A program made the position numbers and the translations under genes. From Ipomoea triloba (lineage: Eukaryota; Streptophyta; Magnoliopsida; Solanales; Convolvulaceae): a stretch of DNA of 64,000 bases. How positions within the stretch are numbered: the first letter of the stretch is position 1; each line of letters begins with the position of its first letter. Under the pieces are notes generated by a model that saw only the letters and a list, made by a program, of their open reading frames with translations, was not told where the DNA came from and made no database searches. The stretch lies in NCBI RefSeq assembly GCF_003576645.1, contig NC_044930.1, positions 24,896,087 to 24,960,086 of the forward strand. Direction: 5' to 3'. This document shows, one piece after another, positions 1-12,784 of the stretch.

Positions 1-51
<51 letters not shown>
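1..51. repeat. TA dinucleotide microsatellite
   Basis: The window opens with an uninterrupted TA run. The array is cut by the window edge, so its full length is unknown. Confidence 0.95.
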
Positions 52-55
<4 letters not shown>

Positions 56-314
56 TACTTTCGATACTCAAATAATGTACTTTCAAATAATGTACTTTAT
101 ATACAAAAATAATGTACTTTTAGTATATTAAAAATGTACTTTTTATTTATGGTTCACACAACTGTGTGAATCATATGGTTCATGTAATAATGATTGAAAT
201 ATTTTATCAATCAATTATCACGGCTATATTATTTCTAGATAATTTTAATATTAAACTTAGATTATTGTTATCATGTTAATTAAAGCTAAGAATGGCGGTA
301 ATAAAAAGATCCGT

Positions 315-905
315 ATATCCTCCTTTGGACAGTCGTTATATCATGGACCACGGTCCACAATGCATTGTGGACCGTGGTCATTGATATTACAGTTTATCGT
401 AAAAGATATTGCCTTACATTATTTTTATATTATCGAATGAAACTGTGGTTATATCAAAATGTAACTGTAGTTGCGTTGAAATGTAACTGCAGTGTATATG
501 AACTCATACTGAATAACAGTTTCACATTTGTTTTTATATTATCGAATGAAACTGTAGTTATATCGAAATGTAACTGTAGTTGTGTTGAAATGTAACTTCA
601 ATGTATATGAACTGATACTGAATAACAGTTTCACAATTGTGTTTTTATATTATCAAATGAAACTGTAGTTATATCGAAATGTAACTGCAGTTGTGTTGAA
701 ATGTAAATGCAGTTGTGTTGAAATGTAACTACAGTTATGTTGAAATGTAACTGCAGTGTATATGAACTGAAAGTGAATGGCGCGGAAGTGAGGTTGTTTC
801 ATCTGTCTGTTTTCATTAATCAAAACGACGTCGTTTTGATGCGCGGTCCACAATGGATTGTGGACCGCGGTCCACGATATAATTTGCGGCCTTTGGATGG
901 TGTAG
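315..905. repeat. Inverted-repeat element with internal ~110-bp tandem repeats
   Basis: The outer parts (about 318-380 and 841-900) are imperfect inverted copies of each other. Each also holds a local palindrome around GGTCCACAAT/ATTGTGGACC. Between them lie about three imperfect copies of a ~110-bp unit recognised by ATCGAAATGTAACTGCAGTT and by AACAGTTTCACA. A further palindrome, AAAACGACGTCGTTTT, sits at about 822-837. Short open frames here are repeat-derived and not credible genes. This looks like a non-autonomous transposon with an expanded core. Superfamily is not determined because no clear target-site duplication was seen. Confidence 0.6.
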
Positions 906-1002
906 TTTTGTTTCGTTTTATTTGTCTCAATATGATTTAAAAAAAAAAAAAAAACCACAAGTTAAAAACTTTGCAATTAATAGAGCAATATTGTCCAAAT
1001 CT

Positions 1003-1140
1003 TATGGTCTAGTGGCACTCGGTTGCACTCCCGTATGGAAGTGAATTGGTTTGAGTCTCAGTGGATACGATATTGACTCTTTGTGTGCTTCAGTATGTTG
1101 AGAAAGTAGTAAAAATCCATATAGTAGTCATTATTTGAGG
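1003..1140 (+). repeat. tRNA-derived SINE copy (family 1)
   Basis: The sequence carries an A-box-like TGGTCTAGTGGCACTC, a degenerate B-box near GGTTTGAGTCTC, and the shared 3' part with ATTGACTCTTTGTG and CTTCAGTATGTTGAGAAAG. Several more copies occur in both orientations across the window. Ends are approximate. Confidence 0.6.
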
Positions 1141-1952
1141 GTGTATAATAGGTAAACCTCACTCTTTTATACTCCGTAATAGTTTACAAATCACACAAAA
1201 AAAGATATATCGGAGATTAGGGATAAAAGAATCCATGACAACTATGCAAAGAATTTAATTAATAAATCTTTATATATATTTGATTTTCAATTAAATCTGC
1301 ATAGAAAAGATGATGACAAAATATATATAATTGTGTATATTTTATATAAAATAAGATTTGCACGTAAGATCTCATGTCAAACAAGAAATTCATAGCCTAA
1401 CAGCATAACTTGACCCTCTATCAATATATGTCCAATAATATGGGATTATGAAATTCACAAGTAATTGAATTAAAAATAAAAAGTCAAATATCTTATAGTT
1501 TAGTTTATCGGTGGCATAAGTATGATGTTACATGTGTAATTAAAAGCATACCAAATACCAACTGTCCAAGTGTCCAAATCCCTTTTAATTAGTGAATATA
1601 CAAATATATATATATATATTTTCAAAAAAAATACAAATATATATATTTTCTTATATATGCAAAGCAATTGTAATAACACTACACTTTTTATTAATATTAT
1701 GCAGTAAGTCTATGTTAGATTTCACCTTTTAAATCCCTGCCTAATTAACAGGATCGGAAGTGAAATTTGCAAGAATGGATGGTTGATAGTTGCAGGCACG
1801 TTACAATATATTAGTGGGGTAAGATAGCATTGATGATCATATATCACATGATTTTGCATCTATAGTCAATGGAGTGATCTGATTCATCATATATACTGAA
1901 TATAAGAATAACAATCAATTGTTCCTGATAAGAATAACAATCAATTGTTTCC

Positions 1953-1984
<32 letters not shown>

Positions 1985-2143
1985 TAATAACAATCAATTA
2001 AAACATTGAATATATCTGCAGCCAGCAAAATTAAATACATTGCCTTTAATTTCAAAGTCAATGGAGTAAATAAGTGCATTAATTTCGATACTACAAGTGT
2101 ACATTTTGTTCTGAAGGAAAGTTTTTTCACAGTAGCTAAAGAC

Positions 2144-2275
2144 ATTGTGGTTTAGTAGCACCCAGTTTACACTCCCACGTGAAATGGAGTGGGTTCGACT
2201 GTGAAAGAGATCGGAGTAGGTTCGACTCTTAGTGGAGGCAACTCTTTGTAACAGAGTTCTTTTACATTGTTCTTA
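2144..2275 (+). repeat. tRNA-derived SINE copy (family 1), rearranged
   Basis: It has the family's ATTGTGGTTTAGTAGCACCC start and a GGTTCGACTCTTAGTGGAGGCA B-box segment. The GTGGGTTCGACT part occurs twice about 30 bp apart, so this copy holds a small internal duplication. Confidence 0.55.
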
Positions 2276-3060
2276 TATTATTTGTCAAATTAAACAATTA
2301 CTATTATGTCAAAAATTATAGCAGGAACGAAGACATAACTTTATTTCCTTATACTTATATAGTGGTCAATGCTATGCACATTTTGATGGTAAGATGGTAA
2401 ACTTAGCTCTCTAAATTGCCATCAAACAATTTATATAATATTTTTACTTAAAAAGTAATACATTTATCACGCGTGACCTCTAACACAAGACTAATTGTAA
2501 ATTAATTAATTTTCATACGTGATTCACCTCATCTTTCATAATTTATATACAAAAACGTTATTAGTTACTAATATGTAAAAATTATACCTAAATGTAACTT
2601 TTTTTTAATACTTATGTAACAATTAACGTCATATCTTAATGGTGAAATACTTGCAAGTGTTTTAGATGGAGAAAAAAAAATGACAATGTGAGAATAACTC
2701 CTCAAAATAATGAGATGACTCCTTGTGTCTAGTGATAAAAAATTTAACTTCTATTGATCAATTGAGTCATCATCGTAATTTACTCCTTCACAATCTTGTT
2801 AGGTCAGACGATTCTATTTTTTGTCAAAAGAAATAAAATAAAAAAAAGGAATATATTTATACATAATAATGTCGATGGATCGATCGTTGCATGTCGTGAA
2901 CTCCAATTCAAGTAATATAATAACTTCTCAAAAAAAAAAAGTAATATAATAACTAAAAATGCAAAATAATTAATATTGACTTCCTGGCCTTCCAAGCATT
3001 ATTCTCTTTCCAAATTAAAAAACGTAACATTCCTTAATCTCATCAAACTTCCATAAAAGA
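2276..3060. other. Intergenic, upstream of the oxidase gene
   Basis: AT-rich DNA with no gene visible. Positions 2295-2420 resemble a second dispersed repeat, with TATGTCAAAAATTATAGCAGG followed by CAACTTTATTTC-like text. Similar stretches lie near 7190, 13565, 21795, 26030, 38260 and 58870. Confidence 0.5.
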
Positions 3061-3075
3061 AAAGACTCGTAATCC

Positions 3076-3082
3076 TATAAAA
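3076..3082 (+). promoter_or_regulatory. TATA box of the oxidase gene
   Basis: TATAAAA lies 48 bp before the start codon at 3130. That spacing predicts a very short 5' UTR of about 20 nt. Inferred from motif and position only. Confidence 0.5.
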
Positions 3083-3129
3083 CATTAAGGAAACCTTATA
3101 ATCCTCAATATCTATCATCAAACTTCCAA

Positions 3130-6100
3130 ATGTCATCCATGGCGGCGAACCATCGCCGCGGCGCCGGCGGTGTGTCTCCGGCGATCATCCTCTGGTGTTT
3201 GGCGAATGCGGTAATGATGATCTCAATCGCGGTGGCGATGCCGCCTCAGAACCCTCTCCAATGCAACGCGACGGGGTGTACGCTTTACAATTCTTACGGC
3301 GTGTGGGGCGACCGGAAGGTGTGCCGGTCGCCGAGAGCGGTGTTTCCGACGACGGAGGAGGAGCTCACGGCGGCGGTGGCGGATGCGAACCGGAAGAAAG
3401 AGAAGATAAAAGTGGTGACGAGGTTTTCGCACAGTATTCCTAAGTTGGGTTGCCCCACCAATGGTGTCGATACGGTCTTCATTAGCACTGAAAGGTAAGG
3501 AAAATCATTTAGTCGTGTGTTTGAAAACCTGAAAAATAGAAATCATTTTTTGAGTTTCTAGTGTTTGGATGAGTTTGAAAAATTAAGTCAACTGAAAATA
3601 TTTTTCATCGACTAGGAAAAATCTTTACATTTTGGGGAAGTCATTTTTCGGATCAAGATTACATTGACCAATGACGATGAAGCTAGGCTTCCAGACCAAG
3701 ACTCTTGTTTCCCAGAGCAATTCTCTGGACGGCCCTAGTTTCGGTTGAAACCAGTCCGCCGGAATCCACAATTTTTTAAACATTTTTTTAATAAATAACA
3801 TTATTTTTAATATTATTATAAATAGTTTTACATTTTAAATAAAATAATTAAAAACGTTTAATCATACAATTCTACTCATTTTCTAGAAAATGAACTAAAC
3901 ACATTATGATAATTTTTCAAAATGCAACCAAACACTAGAAAGTAAAAATATTTTCTGGAAAATGACTAATTTTCTAGAAAACATTTTAGATAAGTCATTT
4001 TATTGCTTTCCAAATGGACCCTTAATTTTCTTCTCTCTTTATTTTTATTTTTATTTTTAAAATTTTTCCAAGTTTTAATTTATTACTCTAAGTGAGAAAA
4101 TTAAAATTAGTAACAAATATCCCCTACATTGATTTTTTTTAGTAGAGAACTTATGCAAATTAAAATGTTTGGGAATTTTAATTTAAGTTATAATATTCAT
4201 AAATAAAAAATGGTATAATATTCTTTAATTTTTTAAAAATTAATTTGTTGTAATAAAACTCCTTATTTATGGTCACGGTTTTTGATGGCCCTAAAAACTG
4301 GATGAAATTTATGAACTATTCCTATTTTTCTTACTATCTCAAAAAGGTGGTTGTTATTTTCGACCATTATTATCTTGAAGTAGTTGGAAATTGACCACTA
4401 AAGACTAATAGTTGGAAATTTTTATGTTTCCGTAAGTTAGGTAAAAAGAAAAAAGTATTCTTCTTTCTTGACAGTACAATAAACATGTTACGTATTAATT
4501 GATTTATATTTATTTAATAATAAAAACATGATACACCAATAAGAAATTGCAAATTAAAAAGTAGAAAATATAAGACAAATTTTGGATGTAGTACTTGTTT
4601 TATAAACATTCATACTCAATCCTGAAGCACTCATTTTAAATGATAAAAAATGTGTTATCACACTACATAATAGTTGGTCATACATAATTATTAGTAAGAG
4701 AATGTAAATTTTTAAAGTACATTAAAGAAAACTTCATATTTTATCTGTCTCATTTCATCTGTCATACTTACTATGTCAAACTTAACATTTATCCTGTTAA
4801 ATTTGATTTTTTGTGTTTAATACTGCTTGCTTTTAGTGTAGTTTCTAAATATTTAAATTTTGTATATTAATATTAAACATAATATTATGAAAAATTAAAT
4901 AAAAAATAACAAAGACTCGTTAACTGAATAAGACATAAAATTGGACTGTGACAGGTACAACTCAACTATCGAGGTGGACGTGGCGAATCGGGCGGTGACG
5001 GCGGACGCGGGGGTGGGGCTGAGGGCACTGATTGACAGGGTGGAAGGGGAGGGGCTGAGCTTGGTGGCGTCGCCGTATTGGGAGGGCGTGACGGTGGCCG
5101 GAGTTGTGAGCACGGGGGCGCACGGCAGCTCGTGGTGGGGCAAGGGCGGAGCGGTCCATGAGCACGTGATTGGGATCAGCCTTGTCGTCCCGGCCACGGC
5201 GGCAGAAGGGTATGCAAAAGTGGTGAGCCTCACGGCGGAGGACCCTCTCTTCAACGCCGCAAAAGTCTCTTTGGGATTGCTCGGCGTTATTTCTAAGGTC
5301 AGTACACATACTTCCTTAATAACACTCTAAATACATTATGTATCTGTTTAATGTACATTTAAAATATTCTGAAATCCCAACTCCAAAGTTCCTACACCTT
5401 AACCTGATAGAAGATGTAAATCATAACAATTCTGTAACTCAACAAATATGACTAAATGCCATTTGAACATAATCCCTATTGAGTTTTGAACCTATTGAAC
5501 CAGTGTCCTAATCCTGTGCGAGCACATTTAAAATATTCTAATTATACTCGTGGGACATAAATGAAATGACGTGAGTTCTTCTAAATCAATTAAGTATGTT
5601 CGAACTCTAGTCTAGAAAAATAATTATCAAACATGATTAGTCTTGATTTGTGGAAAAAAATATTAAAGGAGCCAAATATAGCAAGAGTGTGCTATATATA
5701 TATTGACAAGTTTAATCAATTTTGTGGTACTACTTTTGGTACTAAATATGTCATGGGTATGCTTTAAAAAAATGTCATGGGTATAGTAAGCCGTAAGTGT
5801 TTTAGAGAGTAAATAATATTGAATCGTGCATAATCCGCTAATATTATTTAGAATAGCATAATAACGGTACAAGAATTAAGAGTCAAACCGGATGGCTTGA
5901 ATAGATTAGAAGTTCCGATTATAGTATTGTCTTCGCAGAATTTAAAGGGTTAGTCCAAAATCCAATAATATTTTATAATATATGATATATTGTCGACCAA
6001 GGTCCACTTTGTAGAGTGAACTTTTGTCTAAAATTGTTTCTTTAATTTAATGTTCTTTTGGTACGAATGAAATTAATGCATAAAATAAGATGAATTATGA

Positions 6101-9100
6101 TCCAATTTTGTTTTAAAATTTTATTTATTTTTTGGTTCAAATCAAATTGATATATATAAATATATTATTAAAAGGATCTAGCTAATTTATTGTAGGCAGT
6201 TGGAGCCATTTTTATGTACTTGCAATATATTTTATGTACATAAAATTTTATGTACTTAAAATATTATATTTATGTATTTGAGCCCCCAATATAATTTCCT
6301 TTTAAAGATATTTATTTATTTTTACCACATTATAGAGTAAACTTATATGCCAATGACCTTGTGGTCTAGTGGCACCCAGTTGTACCTTCATGTGGAAGGG
6401 GGTGGGTTTGAGTTTCAGTGGAGACACTGTTGTCTCTTTGTGCTTCAGTAGGTTGAATAGATACTACATTGCAACAGAGCTATCTTAACCCGGGTGTGTT
6501 TAGTTTACAGTTGTGGCCCGGATCCATATTGCAAGGTGGACTTGGGTCAATAGCATAATTTACCGTTTAGTTTATGTTAACCAATTTGTTAAAATTTTAT
6601 ATTATCTAAGAATTGATGAGAGAAATGTTACACGAAAGGATTAGATGTGACTAAAAATAAACTACACAACAATTTGACCTAAACAGTTTCACATTTCTCA
6701 GAACTACTAAATAAAAGTGTTTAACAATTGTTACGTTAACGAATGGTCCGCTCCTATTATAAGTTATATCAACCTGTCATAATCACTTTGACATATTTTT
6801 GATATGTAGACAATAATTTCATTATTCATCATAAATTGCCACCTACGAATACTTGTTTGTAATTTTTATAGTACACTATATTAGTACGTCTTAATTTATT
6901 ACGATTTGTAACTTATATATTTATTCATTTGTACTTTGTTAGGTTGCCTTTGCTGTATCTATATACTTCAAATTTTCACCTGCTCATGTAAATTAATTTA
7001 CCCCATTTAATAAAATTAATTTTTTTAAAAATAATTTTAAAGAAAATAAATAGTATTTTAAAAAATAAAAGAAAAACCCAACCCGTCCCCCAGGTTTTGT
7101 TTTGGCGAGAGACAAAGGCAGGGGAGGGGGTGAGGGGTTCTAGATTTTTATTTCAAACTCGTGACCTGCTTTGATACAAATTGTTAGGATTAAACATTTA
7201 TCACGATATCAACAATTATAGCTAGTAGAGAAGACACAATTTTATTTTCTTATATTTGAGTAATAGTCAAAGTCACGTTCTGATGACAGAATGCTGGACT
7301 CAACCTTCTAAACAGCCACCCAAGAGATGACATAATTACAATTTTACGTGTAGTTCAATATCCTATTTGACTCTTATTCTTTAATTTATTTAATTTGTGA
7401 TTTTTGCATATAATATCCATCTATTCTTATTATTGTGATATTAATTCGAATTTAACTTAGATTGTACTTAAAAAATTTGGCTTTTACTTAAAAAAATCTA
7501 TGACCGGACTAAAAGCAAGACTGCTTGCTTTCTCTTAAAAGCAAAAATACTTTTCTCGGAAGTGAAAACAAAATATTCTTTATTACGGAGTAGTAGTATT
7601 CGTAGCTAATAAATATTGCTGAGTTGCTCACCATATGTACGTGTATGGTTTCTAGTTTACTTGGATTTGTATAAAATATTTTGTACTAAATATTTTATTA
7701 TTTAATTTAACTTTTTTTTTTTATTGAGTAACTTGCAATTGTGTTAACTAATTTACATGCAGGGCCGGATTTTAGGGTGTGCAAGATGTGCTATCGCACA
7801 GGGTCCCAAAATTTTGGGGGCCCCTAGTCCAGCCCTGACCTAATAGTTAGCATATGTATTTGTGATTATATTGGTCCAAAATTAGATTTTTTGCATTTTT
7901 CTCTTTGCAATTTTTCTTCAATTTGCCGTTTATTTATACTTTGATAGGGCCCCACTTATTTACCAGCATAGGGCCACGCAAATCAAAAAACCGGTCCTGT
8001 TGACATGCCAAAGATTTTGTAGTCTAGTGGGACCCGGTTTACACTCCCACATAGAAGGGATGACTTTGTGCCCATATTACACTGTAACATGAACGGTTGT
8101 GACTTGTATTTTCAATATAATAATTTTGTTCCCAAATAAATTACAATAAGTGTTGACTCTTATGTAATGTGATTATATATCTGTTACCATTTCAAATGGG
8201 TGGTAACAGGTATATATATGATTGGCGGTGCGAGTTGAGTTGTGTATTAATTATTAAAAATTAAATTTGACAGGTGACATTATCATTGGAGCCAGCATTC
8301 AAACGTAGCATTACCTTCAATTTCACAAATGATAGCGGTCTTGAGAATGAGTACATTGAGCATGCAAAGAAGCATGAATTTGGAGACCTTCAATGGTACC
8401 CTTCCAAAAACATTGCCGTCTATAGATACGATGATAGAGTTCCCTTAAACACACCCGGAGATGGCGTCAATGATTTCATAGGTTTTCAATCAAACCTTGT
8501 TCTACTTACCAAGACCATCCGAGCCACAGGTACTTTAATTTAATTTGTTGCTCTCCAGTTTTTTTTTTTTTTTTTTTAAATGGAAAAATTACACTTTTAA
8601 CCCTTCGATTTTACCATTTTACAATTTAGCTAGTTAGCGTTATCAATTTGGGTCCGATAAGAGATTAAGGGTCGAATATTGATGAATTGAGAATTCAACA
8701 TATATCATTCTAAATGCTCTGTCGGGTCAGGGTGTGAGAAGTTATTGAAATTGAGAATTCAACATTTTGAGAGAAGGAAGCGCTGTCAATTTGGTTCATC
8801 CCTCAATTACCTATTATTTAGTGTCAATAGGGATTGTTTAGTGTCTGTTCATTTATACTTTCTCAACCTGTTGAAGCACAAAGAGTCAATATCACATCCA
8901 CTAAGGCTCGATCTCATGACCTCCCATATGTGAGAATCATTGCATGCCACAGCACATGATGCTTGACATTTGTTTTGATTCTATTGAAATTTTATACTCA
9001 ACTCCTAATTTTTCTCTTAGTTAAGCCAATCCAAATAAGATGAAATTATAGCAATTCCCTTGCTAATTTCACTGGCGTTGGTACTAGCTAGGTGTCGTGA

Positions 9101-10913
9101 ATATAAGATGAAATTGGCAAGGGGATCGAGACACATAATATGCTAATTATAGTCACATAAATTGTTAATTGCAAGTACATAATATGTTAACTGTAGACAT
9201 GTAAGGTGGTGGTTAACATGTTATGTGTATGGAGTTAACATATTCAGTACTTGCAGTTAATAATTTATGTGTCAATAATTATCATGTTATATGTGTCTAT
9301 ATGTTGGTACAAAATGTGTTAATTACAGGTACATAATGTTGATTTGGACCAAGGTCCTAGGGTCAACAATGCAAGGTATACTTGGAAGGAAAATTTAGGT
9401 TGGGCTAGGGAGGAAAATTTAGAAGTGCATGTGAAAATTGAATTAGGAAAATGACAATTTCCCTTCTTTAATTACCAAAGAAGTATCTAGTTGTCACTGT
9501 ATTATATGGATGTTTAATTATGGTGCAGAAAAAGCGTTCGAAAAGAGAAGAGATTTCAAAGGAAAATGCATGTCGGCGACCACATTCATGGCGGCCAAGA
9601 CACTAATGGCAAACGGATTAAAAAACAACGGCGTCCTCTTCACCGGATATCCGGTGGTGGGCCGACAAGGCAAAATGCAAACCTCGGGATCATGTCTCTA
9701 CACGTCGCCGTCCGACAGCCTCAGCTCCTGCGCGTGGGACCCTCGGATCAACGGCCTCTTCTTCTACGAAACCACCGCCGTAATCCCCGCCGCCAACTTC
9801 GGGGACTTCATACGCGACGTCAAGAAGCTGCGCGACGCGGTGAAGCCCGAGAGCTTCTGCGGCGCGGACCTGTACAACGGCTTCCTCATACGCTACGTGA
9901 AGGCGTCGGCGGGGTACCTGGCCCCGCCGGTGGATTCCGTCGTGGTGGATATTAACTACTACCGCGCCGACGACGCCGTGACGCCGAGGCTGAGCCAGGA
10001 TATATGGGAGGAGGTGGAGCAGCTGGCGTTCTTCAAGCACGGCGCCAGGTAAAGGAGTAGTGTATAGTATTTCGGTTTGTTTAGTTTTATTTGTGTGGTT
10101 AGACTTTGTCTAATTTTGTTAGAATCAGTCTCCATCATCCATCATGCAGCAGTTGGCGTTTGGTGTTAGTCGGGAGGTGCCCTTAAGTCAAAGCTAATTA
10201 CTTTTTAGATGGCAGCCTAGGTGTCCGACCGTATTCGCCGCTGTTTAGGGCTTAACTCGGCCGACTAAGTCAAGTTGGCAACCAAGTTAACTCGCTCAAC
10301 TCGACAGAGTTAATCGAGTTAACTCGGACAAGTTAGCCTTATTAATATTTTATTATATTTATACATATAACTAGCTCGAGTTAACTCGACTAATTCTGTC
10401 GAGTTGGGTGAGTTAAATCTGCGGAGTCGGCCTTCAACTCAGCCCAGTAGATCAAATTAGACGCCCTAAGCCGACGCTTAGGAAGCAATTCGACTCTGTC
10501 TAGGACAATTTTTGCAGCAATAATCTCTATATTATTAGCTTAGAAGCTATTGTATGGAGGCTATTTAAGTTCTCTTTTTCATCGTAATATTCACTTATGA
10601 CAGGCCGCATTGGGGGAAGAATCGGGACGTGGCGTTCGTCGGCGTGCAGGGGAAATACCCAGGTTTTGCCAAGTTCGTGGCGGCCAAGAAGGAATTGGAT
10701 CCCGACAACGTGTTTTCCGGGGAGTGGTTGGACGAGGTAGTGTTTGGGAAGGGCGGCAGCGGCGTTAAAGGAGACGGTTGTGCGTTGGAGGGACTGTGCG
10801 TGTGTTCGGAAGACCGACATTGCAGCCCTTCCAACGGCTACTTTTGCCGGCCGGGAGTTGTGTACAAGGATGCTCGTGTCTGTACCTATTTGGGAACAAA
10901 CTCCATTTCTTGA
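3130..10913 (+). CDS. L-gulonolactone oxidase-like FAD-linked oxidoreductase, 5 exons, 597 aa
   Basis: Exons are 3130-3494, 4955-5297, 8274-8529, 9529-10048 and 10604-10913. Every junction is GT-AG and the phases match, giving 597 residues. Plant proteins of this family oxidise L-gulono-1,4-lactone or related sugar lactones, a side route to ascorbate. They usually enter the secretory pathway or cell wall. Residues about 15-38 form a hydrophobic stretch ending AVAMP, a likely signal peptide. The FAD-binding domain shows VTRFSHSIPKLGCP (97-110) and STGAHGSS (174-181). The C-terminal aldonolactone-oxidase domain has HWGKNRD (497-503) and FSGEWLD, then a cysteine-rich tail with CVCSEDRHC. The start is the first ATG, 48 bp after a TATA box. 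Exons 1, 2, 4 and 5 are GC-rich and exon 3 is AT-rich. Which GULLO paralogue this is, and its true substrate, cannot be read here. Confidence 0.93.
3500..4025. mobile_element. Probable non-autonomous DNA element in oxidase intron 1
   Basis: The stretch starts near TCATTTAGTCGTGTGTTTG and ends near TTTCCAAATGGACCC. It carries inverted TTTCTAGAAAATGA / TTTTCTGGAAAATGAC type sequences and CCAAACACTAGAAAGT. The rest of intron 1 (4026-4954) is plain AT-rich DNA. Ends are approximate and no target-site duplication was identified. Confidence 0.4.
6352..6480 (+). repeat. tRNA-derived SINE copy (family 1)
   Basis: A well-kept copy in oxidase intron 2. ACCTTGTGGTCTAGTGGCAC is the A-box end. GGTGGGTTTGAGTTTCAGTG is the B-box region. 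The 3' part ends in TACTACATTGCAACAGAGCT. Confidence 0.7.
7760..7999. mobile_element. hAT-like non-autonomous element (240 bp)
   Basis: Terminal inverted repeats are CAGGGCCGG at the left and CCGGTCCTG at the right. They are flanked by near-identical 8-bp sites, TTTACATG (7752-7759) and TTGACATG (8000-8007). An 8-bp duplication with CAGGG termini fits the hAT superfamily. The inner sequence has further inverted GGGGGCCCC / GGGGCCCC parts. No transposase is present. Confidence 0.75.
8009..8090 (+). repeat. SINE fragment (family 1)
   Basis: Only the 5' half is kept, from GCCAAAGATTTTGTAGTCTAG to ACTCCCACATAGAAGGG. It sits directly beyond the hAT-like element. Confidence 0.5.
8810..8958 (-). 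repeat. Reverse-oriented SINE copy (family 1) in oxidase intron 3
   Basis: Read on the minus strand it gives the family order: tRNA-like head near 8950 (GGCATGCAATGATTCTCACA), then B-box GAGATCGAGCC, then GACTCTTTGTGCTTCAACAGG. Ends are approximate. Confidence 0.55.
10208..10492. mobile_element. CCTAGGCG-type hAT-like element, copy A (oxidase intron 4)
   Basis: It shares the blocks CAACTCGACAGAGTTAATCG, GAGTTAACTCG and TTATTATATTTATA with copy D at 52767-53271 inside the AIM1-like gene. Both copies therefore belong to one subfamily. The terminal repeats are worn and no target-site duplication was recognised. Confidence 0.55.
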
Positions 10914-11339
10914 TCATTTATGTACACTCATTTTCTAAATAATATCTCCATCCAACTTTAAAGTTAATACATAATTGGAATGAGTATCTATCTATTTATT
11001 TTGAGTTTTGAATGAATTTTATATTCATTGTAAATGAATTGTGAGGGCTAGCTAAATTACTAATTAAGAAAGTCATCACTTTTTTATTTTGACAAGGAAA
11101 ACTCACAGTTACTACATTGAAAAAATTCATTTTGTGATTCTAACTAGCAAAAAATCAAAAGAGATAAAATAACCTAGATCACCCATAGTATTTTAATCAG
11201 ATTAAATCAAGAAGGCTAGTAAGTTGTTGAAATATTGTAATTACTAAGCCAAAACTCTACTAACTTAGCTTGGCTTAGCTTGTCTGATCCCTGGAAAGTC
11301 ACTCTTTGGCATAAATGAGGCATGCATGCCTTATAGTGT
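10914..11339. other. 3' flank of the oxidase gene
   Basis: AT-rich sequence after the TGA at 10911-10913. It includes AATAAT-type signals near 10938 that could serve polyadenylation. No gene seen. Confidence 0.4.
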
Positions 11340-11850
11340 TATTATTGTGTTAATACCAAATTTAGTCATTGATTATAGTGATTTTTTTTTTAAATATAGT
11401 CCTGAATATCTTTTTGTGTTAGGTATTCGACTTCGATGTTTTTTTCTTAATTGAGTCCTTTGTAACCATAACTTGATAATTTTTCATCTATTAATACCAA
11501 ATTTAGTCTTCGAGTATAGTGATTTTATCCAAATTAATCATCAACTATAGTAGTTAATACCAATTTAGTCCTCGACTATAGTGATTTTTATTGATTTAGT
11601 CCTTGATTATAACCTTTGACTCAATTAGAAGAAAATTATCAAAGAGTATTTAATACCAATTTAGTCTTCGACTATAGTGAATTTTCTTGATTTAGTCCTT
11701 GATTCTAACCGTTGATGACTCAATTAGAAGAAAATTAACGAAGTCGGGGATGCAATTAAGTACATAAAAAGACGTTTAGAACTAAATCAAAAAAAATTAT
11801 TGTAGTCATGACTAAATTTCTATCCGTCTATCAAACTCATTAACACAGAA
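11340..11850. repeat. Degenerate tandem repeat of an 'AATTTAGTC..GACTATAGTG' unit
   Basis: A unit of about 95-105 bp recurs roughly three to four times. The two clearest adjacent copies are about 11555-11650 and 11651-11745. Markers are CAATTTAGTC, GACTATAGTG, TGATTTAGTCC and AATTAGAAGAAAATTA. The wording resembles the terminal regions of Mutator-like elements elsewhere in this window, so it may be a relic of one. Confidence 0.5.
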
Positions 11851-12404
11851 ATTTAGTTGTATTAGTAACACTAAATTTATATACTCCAAAGGTTTCATTT
11901 GAAAAAATCACAGTTATGCCGCTTGACCACAAGATTTTTTTTTATTTTTTATTTTTGAAAAAAACACAAGATCTTTAGCACAATAAGATTAATATATTTA
12001 ACATAAGTATTAATTTTGGAATTATTTGAATAATTCTTTAATCCTGAGATGGCCCAAAAGTGTTCCTAATGCATTAACCGTCATTCAAATCCCGTTAGGC
12101 CGTTAGGGTATAATTAATTACAACTTAAAAGTTGTTAAAAGGAATTAAAACTTAAAAAGTTTAACGACAAACATACATTAAAGTAGGTACATCTTATGTG
12201 CTATCAAATTACCAGAACCGTACCTATCATGTGGTCCATAAGATTCAACGTACTCCATCTATGATATAACCCTGAGGTTGTATGGATTGTTCTTTTTCGA
12301 GTCAGGAACTAAACTTTAGAAAATGAAGAAGAGACATGATTGTGTTTCAAGTGACAATCTAACTTCAAATGACTATTCTTCTAATAATATTAGTCTAACT
12401 CTAA

Positions 12405-12597
12405 AAAAGGGAGATGAAAAAGAAATTGTCACTTTTTTGAATGCTATTGACTCTATTACAATGTAGTATCTATTCATAGTTACTTTCTCAACCAAATGAA
12501 GCACGAAGAGCCAATATTGCCCCCATTGAGGCTCAAACACACCTCCTCTCATATGGAGGGTGTAAACGAATGCCACTAGACCACAAAGTCTTTGGCT
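12405..12597 (-). repeat. Reverse-oriented SINE copy (family 1)
   Basis: On the minus strand the head is GCCAAAGACTTTGTGGTCTAG, followed by the shared body and a T-rich left end that is its A-rich tail. This is one of the more complete copies. Confidence 0.7.
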
Positions 12598-12784
12598 GTT
12601 GATATATTCTTTAACGTCCTTTCTTCAAATACTTAGGCAGCTGTTTATACAGGATAGTAAAACTATTCGCTAACCCAATTACTTGCAAAGTGTAATATGT
12701 CCATGAAATGCCTTAGTAGTGGTTATCCCACAATATAATAATAATAATAATAATGAAACTGTAGCACAGGAAGCCATTACCCAT

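Larger units (their letters stand above)
5298..8273 (+). other. Intron 2 of the oxidase gene (2,976 bp)
   Basis: The longest intron of the gene, with GT-AG ends. It contains SINE copies near 6352 and 8009, a copy of the second dispersed repeat near 7190-7320, and a hAT-like element at 7760-7999. No coding sequence was recognised. Confidence 0.8.

Noticed and set aside
3195..3488. Additional long open frames on both strands over oxidase exon 1
   Set aside because: They are shadows of the GC-rich exon in other frames; only the frame giving the oxidase motifs continues through the splice sites.
9566..10040. Arginine/proline-rich open frames over oxidase exon 4
   Set aside because: Out-of-frame readings of GC-rich coding sequence with no domain of their own.
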